Below the pieces are notes generated by a model, which was given only the letters and a program-made list of their open reading frames with translations, was not told where the DNA came from and did no database searches. A DNA stretch of 27,887 bases, taken from positions 1-27,887 of IMG/VR virus record IMGVR_UViG_3300037346_000373. One strand, given 5' to 3'. Both the position numbers and the translations under genes were made by a program. This DNA comes from a virus. Positions within the stretch are counted from its first letter, which is position 1; each line of letters begins with the position of its first letter. Below, piece after piece: positions 22,986-27,887 of the stretch.

Positions 22986-25184
22986 ATGCCAATCGTAATA
23001 CAAGACCTAATAGCAGCTGATACAGTTTCACAAGCAGTTGATAAGATTAATTTTAATTTTGATCAACTCATATTAAACGGAGGTGGACCAGCAGGTCCTG
23101 CTGGTCCTGTTGGTCCAACGGGCCCTGTGGGTGGGCGTGGTAATAGGGGTGCAACCTGGTATAAAGATAATATCATAACACCAGGATCCAATCCTAACTC
23201 TCTTATTATCATAGGAGTAAATGAAGATGATTATTTTTTACGAAGTAATGGTCAGGTGTGGCAATATAATGGAGCGGTTTGGGTTCAAACTGTAGTGGAC
23301 CTGTTAGGACCACAGGGTTTACCTGGAGCTGCTAGTGGATTTAGTTATGCAGGAGGATTTCCAGGTGGTGCAAGTATAAATAACCAAAATGCAGCATATC
23401 TAGTTCCAATGTCATCTGGTTTAAATGGTGGTGCTGCACAAAATACAAATCAAGGAATATCATCCGTGTTATTTGGAGCGGTTGCATCTAATGCACCAGC
23501 TCCTGCTGGAATTAATTTTACTAGTGCATTTCAAATACCAGACGCAATAACAAAATCATTAGATGCAAGTGTATTAACCATGTTAATACATCAAAAAGAT
23601 TCAGCATCGTCTTCTATAAGATTTATGGGAGGTGGTGTTGCCCCAACTGATAAATATGAACAAGCTGTATTAACTGATTTATCTAATATAACGTTAGGAA
23701 TAGATGATTCTTTTGACATCAATGTACCTAAAGCAGCAACATCACCAGGTGCACTATCAGACCTGATTGGATTTAATCTAAACACATTAAGAAAAGGTCA
23801 GCAGTTTTATTCAGGTAAGCAGATTATAATGATATCTGGTGCCGATGGAGCGTATAGTGGTTTATCCAGTGAAATTTCTGATATCAGTTTTATGATTAAT
23901 ACTAGTAATCCATCATTACCAGCAAAATTTGTAGTTTCAACTACAGTTTCATCTGCGACTTCATTATTTGAAATAGGTGGTAGTATTACTATACCAACAT
24001 CTACGAATAAGACGGGTAAGGTACTAATTGAAACTGGAGAAATTGGATTAGTTGGAGCAACAAATATATCTTTAAGAAGATCAACTTCACAGTTTATTAG
24101 TCTCTCAGTTGCTGGTGTTATACTAAATGATCAAAGCACAATTTTAAACGAAATCACAGGTACAGGTAACACTGTATTAGTTCAATACGGTGCAGGTATT
24201 ACTATACCAACATCCACAACTAAGACTGGTAAGGCTCTAATTGAAACTGGAGAAATTGGATTAGTTGCAAATTCAATTAAATTAAATAGAGGAGCAGTTG
24301 ATTTTATAAATATTACTGGAGCGGGTACTGTTATCAATAATAGTAGTTTAATAACAATACAAACTACAACGCCAAGCACTTTTACAGGAAGAATTGTAAT
24401 AGGTGCAGTACAATCTGTACCAATCACATCTGATAAATTAGGATCAATATTAATTGATGCAACTGATATTAATTTACTAGGAAATCAAAATATAAAAATA
24501 GGACGAAGTTCTACACAATTTATTAACATATCACCAAGTGGTATTAACATAGTAGGAACCACGAGTGGGATTAAACTTACTGGTCAAGTTATGTTAGTAA
24601 CTCAACCTACTACAGTATCTGGTACGAATCAGTTATTAGTTAGAGATGATGTAACTGGTGAAGTTATGGTAGCGCCAGGAAATCCAGGCATGCCCGTTGG
24701 TGCTATTATAATGTGGAGCGGTGGGCAATTGCCAACCGGCTGGTATTTATGCAATGGGGCTGTGATTGGTACCACGATTACCCCTGATCTTAGAGGTAGA
24801 TTTATAGTTGGGCAGGATCCACAATCGTCTCCACAGCCATTTTCATCCACGGACTACGCTATTATTGGAGCTACAGGTGGACTAAAGGACGTTACATTAG
24901 ATCTAACTCAGATGCCTGTACATAGTCATGCATTCCCAGGTGATGATCAGCTATCATTAGGTAATGGTGCTGGTACTCCTCCTTATACATGGGCTGCTAG
25001 GGCTAATATTGCTTTTGCTTATGATGTAAGTTCCAAGGGTAGCGGCAACGGTAAAATATGGCTGACATCAGACAGTGGTGGATTTGGAGGGTCCGGGTCC
25101 GGGACCCCTCCAGCAATTACACAAGCACACGAAAACCGACCACCATACTATGTATTAGCATTTATTATATACCTTGGAGTTTAA
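22986..25184 (+). CDS. Tail collar-domain fibre with collagen-like N-terminus
   Basis: A 732-residue fibre. It opens with a virion-attachment-like motif ('SQAVDKINFNFDQL', about 15-28), followed by collagen-like G-x-y triplets at about 32-57 (GPA GPA GPV GPT) and a shorter run 'GPQGLPG' near 109-115. Three tandem beta-type repeats of about 72 residues start near 333, 404 and 477. The end (about 570-732) is a phage tail collar domain: 'PVGAIIMWSGGQLPTGWYLC', 'TPDLRGRFIVG', 'MPVHSHAF' and 'NRPPYYVLAFI', as in T4 gp12-type short fibres. Such domains bind receptors, often through metal-liganded His (here the HSH near 646). This is the best receptor-binding candidate in the window. The collar part is much more GC-rich than the rest, suggesting acquisition by recombination. 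Confidence 0.88.
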   Translation: MPIVIQDLIAADTVSQAVDKINFNFDQLILNGGGPAGPAGPVGPTGPVGGRGNRGATWYKDNIITPGSNPNSLIIIGVNEDDYFLRSNGQVWQYNGAVWVQTVVDLLGPQGLPGAASGFSYAGGFPGGASINNQNAAYLVPMSSGLNGGAAQNTNQGISSVLFGAVASNAPAPAGINFTSAFQIPDAITKSLDASVLTMLIHQKDSASSSIRFMGGGVAPTDKYEQAVLTDLSNITLGIDDSFDINVPKAATSPGALSDLIGFNLNTLRKGQQFYSGKQIIMISGADGAYSGLSSEISDISFMINTSNPSLPAKFVVSTTVSSATSLFEIGGSITIPTSTNKTGKVLIETGEIGLVGATNISLRRSTSQFISLSVAGVILNDQSTILNEITGTGNTVLVQYGAGITIPTSTTKTGKALIETGEIGLVANSIKLNRGAVDFINITGAGTVINNSSLITIQTTTPSTFTGRIVIGAVQSVPITSDKLGSILIDATDINLLGNQNIKIGRSSTQFINISPSGINIVGTTSGIKLTGQVMLVTQPTTVSGTNQLLVRDDVTGEVMVAPGNPGMPVGAIIMWSGGQLPTGWYLCNGAVIGTTITPDLRGRFIVGQDPQSSPQPFSSTDYAIIGATGGLKDVTLDLTQMPVHSHAFPGDDQLSLGNGAGTPPYTWAARANIAFAYDVSSKGSGNGKIWLTSDSGGFGGSGSGTPPAITQAHENRPPYYVLAFIIYLGV
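23985..24267 (+). repeat. 70-bp direct repeat pair, 213 bases apart, inside the collar fibre
   Basis: Segments 23985-24054 and 24198-24267 are identical at 64 of 70 positions by eye and are offset by exactly 71 codons. Both encode the start of a beta repeat (ITIPTST.KTGK, then LIETGEIGLV). A third, diverged copy begins near 24414 at protein level (VPITSDKLGS, ILIDATDINLL). This looks like fibre-shaft duplication. Confidence 0.85.
25086..25111 (+). other. Very GC-rich hairpin inside the collar-domain coding region
   Basis: The 26 bases are 21 G/C by count in an otherwise AT-rich genome. GGAGGGTCC (25086-25094) pairs with GGACCCCTCC (25102-25111), with a single bulged C and a 7-base loop. The loop and arms also contain GGGTCC twice in tandem. 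It encodes GGSGSGTPP about 75 bases before the stop. Confidence 0.75.
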
Positions 25185-25196
25185 TTAAAAATAGAT

Positions 25197-25439
25197 ATGA
25201 ACACAAAAGAAAAAAAAGAACTTAAAGAATTTGTAGACTGTTACAAGGAAATTGAAACGTCTATTGAATTAATGCAAAAAAGTATCGAAAGTTTAGCTGA
25301 AAAGAGGGATAACCTGTTTGATGAATTAGATACACTAAAAGTAAAAGAAGAAGGGTTTATGAATCGCTTAATTGAAAAATACGGAGCGTCAGAAATAACA
25401 CCATTTAAGCTTTTACAAATATATCAAGAAGAACGATGA
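25197..25439 (+). CDS. Small coiled-coil protein, 80 aa
   Basis: The product is 80 residues, highly charged (Lys/Glu), and almost entirely helical from 3 to 62 with a heptad pattern ('KKELKEFVDCYKEIETSIEL', 'SLAEKRDNLFDELDTLK'). A short conserved-looking tail, 'RLIEKYGASEITPFKLLQIY', follows. It probably forms a dimeric or trimeric coiled coil. Its TGA overlaps the next gene's ATG (ATGA at 25436-25439), so the two are translationally coupled and may act together. Possible roles are a chaperone or assembly factor for the preceding fibre, or a partner of the following membrane protein. No family is recognised. Confidence 0.65.
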   Translation: MNTKEKKELKEFVDCYKEIETSIELMQKSIESLAEKRDNLFDELDTLKVKEEGFMNRLIEKYGASEITPFKLLQIYQEER

Positions 25440-26206
25440 TTATATTAAAAAAAGTGTTATCGTTTATCACAAGTCCTAAAAATGGAAGATTAATAACAAT
25501 GATCATTCTTGTGGTTTTAGCTATTCTATTATTTAGACAGTGCGAACAGACCAAAAAGGCTGAATGGGAAACTACCAGGATCAACAATAATTGGAAAGTC
25601 AGTCAAGACACTATTCGCAATTATATAGACAAGAATGAAAATTCGGCTGCCGAAATAAGAGCACTTACTTTAACACTGGATGAAGCTAAAGAATCTTTGG
25701 ATTTTGAAAAAGGAAGACCGCCTGTTACTGTCATTAAATATGAAACACAAATAGTTGAAAAAATAACAGATGTAAAAGTAGCCTCCATTGATACCATAAT
25801 AGGTAATTATAACTCAGCTGCGGTTATTGCGTCTGAGGACTCTTGGGGTAAAAGTTCAAGAAAGATTAAAGGAATATTGCCTTATTCATTTGCCGATGGT
25901 AAAACAACGTTTGGGAATGCTACTATTGATCTAGAACAAAACATTTTCTTAAATGCAACCATTTTGCGAGATAAAAAGACAAAAGAAGTTTTTGTTAATC
26001 TATCAACAGACTATCCTGGTACTAAATTTAACAGTGCACAGGGTATAATGATTGATCAAAGTAGTGAGGGTTTTAGAGATCTCAAATTACAAAATAGAAA
26101 ATTAATGGGCTTAGGTTTACATATAGGAGTAGGTATCACTGGTACTGGTATAGGACCGTATGTTGGTGTAGGATTAAATTACACACCAAAGCTTTTGCAA
26201 TGGTAA
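25436..26206 (+). CDS. Membrane-anchored protein with coiled coil and C-terminal beta segment; possible spanin-like lysis factor
   Basis: A 256-residue protein. A basic N-terminus (KK at 5-6, K15, R18) precedes a single transmembrane helix at about 19-33 (LITMIILVVLAILLF), giving an N-in topology with the rest in the periplasm. Residues about 40-95 are helical and charged (coiled-coil-like). A mixed domain follows, and the end (224-256) alternates Gly, hydrophobic and aromatic residues ('GLGLHIGVGI', 'GPYVGVGLNY') and finishes in Trp, like an outer-membrane beta-strand end signal. An inner-membrane anchor, a periplasm-spanning coil and an outer-membrane-like end are features expected of a spanin, but no lipobox is seen and spanins are usually shorter. 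It overlaps the upstream coiled-coil gene by 4 bases. The alternative is an unrelated phage membrane protein of unknown role. Confidence 0.6.
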   Translation: MIILKKVLSFITSPKNGRLITMIILVVLAILLFRQCEQTKKAEWETTRINNNWKVSQDTIRNYIDKNENSAAEIRALTLTLDEAKESLDFEKGRPPVTVIKYETQIVEKITDVKVASIDTIIGNYNSAAVIASEDSWGKSSRKIKGILPYSFADGKTTFGNATIDLEQNIFLNATILRDKKTKEVFVNLSTDYPGTKFNSAQGIMIDQSSEGFRDLKLQNRKLMGLGLHIGVGITGTGIGPYVGVGLNYTPKLLQW

Positions 26207-26219
26207 ATAAATAAATTGA

Positions 26220-27581
26220 ATGGAATCATCTAAGTTTATACAATTATCAGAAGGTATATTGGTTGAGTATGTATATACCAACCAGGCTGACCCTACTGAA
26301 TATAATACATTGTCATTTCCGGTTGAAATTTTAAGAAACGGTTATACGGGAGGTTCTTATATGTTTAACACAGACTCTGTTTCAGGTACGATAGGAAATT
26401 ATAGGGATATATCAGCTATACCTATTAATACAGCAAAGAATAGATATGTATATTTAGATACCAGTGTAGGTATGCCTTATAACGACTTTGATCCTAACTT
26501 AACACCATCTGATAATTTAATCCAAACGTTTTCGCCTGATATTAATATTGAATATGATAGAGTAAGAATTCATTTTGTAGCCGGGTTTTCATTCCAGGAC
26601 TTTGATGGAATTATTTTTGATATAACTGTACCTAGACGTGACGGTAAAGATATTGTATTATCTTCAATTAATTTCTTAAAAACAGATACACCAGTATTTA
26701 ATCCAGATCCACTTTTAATTGCAGATAAGCTTTATTCAACATACATTGAATGGAGAATACCTGCTCTATATTATATGAATGCTGGTTTTTCTACCAGTAA
26801 TTCAAATACTTTAGCATACAAATTAACTGAAGGTCAAGGTTTTATTGGGACCCCGTATTTAACAATACGCGCAGTAGGTATTTTAACGACAACTGTAACC
26901 AACAGTTACAATTTCTATGAAATAAAGGAGATCAATGCAACAACTATACTAAATAGAGATATTTATGATAACTTATTCGCGAGTGTAGTTGAGTCAGCTG
27001 TTGGTGATTATTTTGAAATAACCGGGCTTGTTAGTGGATCTTCATTATCTAACTTTATCGCCCAATTAAATTCGGCTGGTGGCAATTATGTAATTTTTCA
27101 TGAAATTACATTAAGCGAACAGATAGGAACAAATTTCGTACAGACAAGTAATCAAATAGTATCACAAACTACTGATTTTGATGATCCTATTCTATATAGA
27201 CCAATAGTATTGAATAGTTCAATTGCAGTTTCATTTGCAATCAATTATGTTCTTAGACTATATAATAGAAGTGACAATACTCAAATTATTAAAAATGCAA
27301 GACTAACTTCATTTGATGTTAATAAATATGGTAGACGATTGATGAAGATTAATCTTGGAGTCGTACCTACAGTTGCAAATGTAGTGAATCAAATAGATCC
27401 TAAAGACGGTAGAAACATTATAGTTTCAACAGGTTCTTCATTAGGATCCCGTAGTGGTCAATCATCAGAGCAGCATGTTGCACAATTAGTTATTAAAACT
27501 AAATACGTAACTTCATTTAGAGATAGACTTAACATTAAAGCAGCTATATCACCTGCTAAAATACAAAACGTAACAGAATAA
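26220..27581 (+). CDS. Virion structural protein of unknown type, 453 aa
   Basis: A 453-residue beta-rich protein opening 'SSKFIQLSEGILVEYVYTNQ', with a middle rich in Asn, Thr, Tyr and Phe. A basic C-terminus contains 'NKYGRRLMKINLGV' (about 369-382) and 'SFRDRLNIKAAISPAKIQNV' at the end. There is no signal peptide, transmembrane segment or catalytic motif. The composition, strand and its place between fibre-type genes fit a tail or fibre-attachment protein. I do not recognise a named family. It begins 13 bases after the membrane-protein gene, and its stop is one base before the next ATG. Confidence 0.55.
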   Translation: MESSKFIQLSEGILVEYVYTNQADPTEYNTLSFPVEILRNGYTGGSYMFNTDSVSGTIGNYRDISAIPINTAKNRYVYLDTSVGMPYNDFDPNLTPSDNLIQTFSPDINIEYDRVRIHFVAGFSFQDFDGIIFDITVPRRDGKDIVLSSINFLKTDTPVFNPDPLLIADKLYSTYIEWRIPALYYMNAGFSTSNSNTLAYKLTEGQGFIGTPYLTIRAVGILTTTVTNSYNFYEIKEINATTILNRDIYDNLFASVVESAVGDYFEITGLVSGSSLSNFIAQLNSAGGNYVIFHEITLSEQIGTNFVQTSNQIVSQTTDFDDPILYRPIVLNSSIAVSFAINYVLRLYNRSDNTQIIKNARLTSFDVNKYGRRLMKINLGVVPTVANVVNQIDPKDGRNIIVSTGSSLGSRSGQSSEQHVAQLVIKTKYVTSFRDRLNIKAAISPAKIQNVTE

Positions 27582-27582
27582 G

Positions 27583-27887
27583 ATGGAGATACTTACCGAT
27601 ATAGCAATTTCAGAAAAGGAATCACAGATTTATAAAAAATTTAAAAATTTATCTGTCAATGAAGCACCTAGACCACAAGGCGAAGGGACTATAAGAATAT
27701 CGCCATTTGATGATTATTTTATATTTACATTATATGATGAAATTGATGGTGTTGATTCACCTATAGATTTAAGTAATGTTGGAACAATTTATATAGTGTT
27801 CATTGGTAAAAACAATGAAATAAGAATCCCTAATTATACTAATGTACAAGATATCAACATGTCGACTGGGCAAGTTCTATTTAGAAT
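27583..27887 (+). CDS. 3'-truncated structural protein, possibly BppU-like N-terminal domain
   Basis: ATG at 27583 lies one base after the preceding TAA, and the frame stays open to the right edge (101 codons plus two bases). After about 30 helical, charged residues the sequence reads as a small beta sandwich: 'DDYFIFTLYDEIDG', 'PIDLSNVGTIYIVFIG', 'IPNYTNV' and 'STGQVLF'. The order 'F.L.D....PIDL', then 'I...F', then 'G.V.F' recalls the N-terminal domain of baseplate upper proteins (BppU) of Gram-positive phages. The resemblance is loose and only the start of the gene is visible. Confidence 0.6.
   Translation, partial: MEILTDIAISEKESQIYKKFKNLSVNEAPRPQGEGTIRISPFDDYFIFTLYDEIDGVDSPIDLSNVGTIYIVFIGKNNEIRIPNYTNVQDINMSTGQVLFR

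Noticed and set aside
1-27887. tRNA genes, group I introns and diversity-generating retroelement
   Set aside because: I saw no cloverleaf-like GC-rich segments, no intron interrupting a recognised gene, and no reverse transcriptase or template/variable repeat pair.

Overview
The window is about 28 kb of one strand of a large tailed phage genome, AT-rich (roughly a third G+C by eye). Twenty real genes are packed head to tail on the + strand, and no gap exceeds about 85 bases. Two wedge proteins are recognisable from the T4 contractile-tail baseplate: a gp25/GPW-type protein (3811-4176) and a gp6/baseplate-J-type protein (4197-6053). The phage is therefore a myovirus and the window is its baseplate/tail-fibre late module. 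The host is probably a member of the Bacteroidota. None of the 19 visible start codons has a Shine-Dalgarno core; all have A/T-rich, often A-rich leaders. The L,D-transpeptidase-like protein also resembles proteins I associate with Bacteroidota and their phages. The host assignment is inference.

Layout. 1-3743: the end of a truncated gene, a four-domain ribosomal-protein-S1-like RNA-binding protein, a protein with an amidoligase-like N-terminus that has lost its catalytic residues and a beta-helix-like tail, and a probable neck/tail structural protein. 3811-10283: baseplate wedge block (gp25-like, gp6-like, an L,D-transpeptidase-like enzyme, a small unknown protein, and an 1111-residue gp7-like giant with collagen-like tracts). 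10293-12319: two GIY-YIG homing endonuclease genes flanking one small structural gene. The second endonuclease is split by a -1 frameshift at an A AAA AAC heptamer that removes its C-terminal zinc finger. 12316-22977: three very large virion proteins (703, 1279 and 1536 residues). 22986-25184: a collagen-like and tail-collar fibre whose C-terminal domain is markedly more GC-rich than its surroundings. 25197-26206: a coiled-coil protein overlapping a membrane-anchored protein by ATGA. 26220-27887: one unknown structural protein and the start of another.

How it works together. Most products probably assemble into the baseplate and its fibres. The transpeptidase-like enzyme may act on peptidoglycan during entry or lysis. 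The S1-like protein is the one product that looks like a hijacker of host translation, which would suit a phage and host that initiate without Shine-Dalgarno pairing. The most unusual points are the phage S1 protein, the frameshifted endonuclease with an in-phase slippery heptamer, the degenerate amidoligase fold, and the GC-rich hairpin and adhesin module at the end of the collar fibre.
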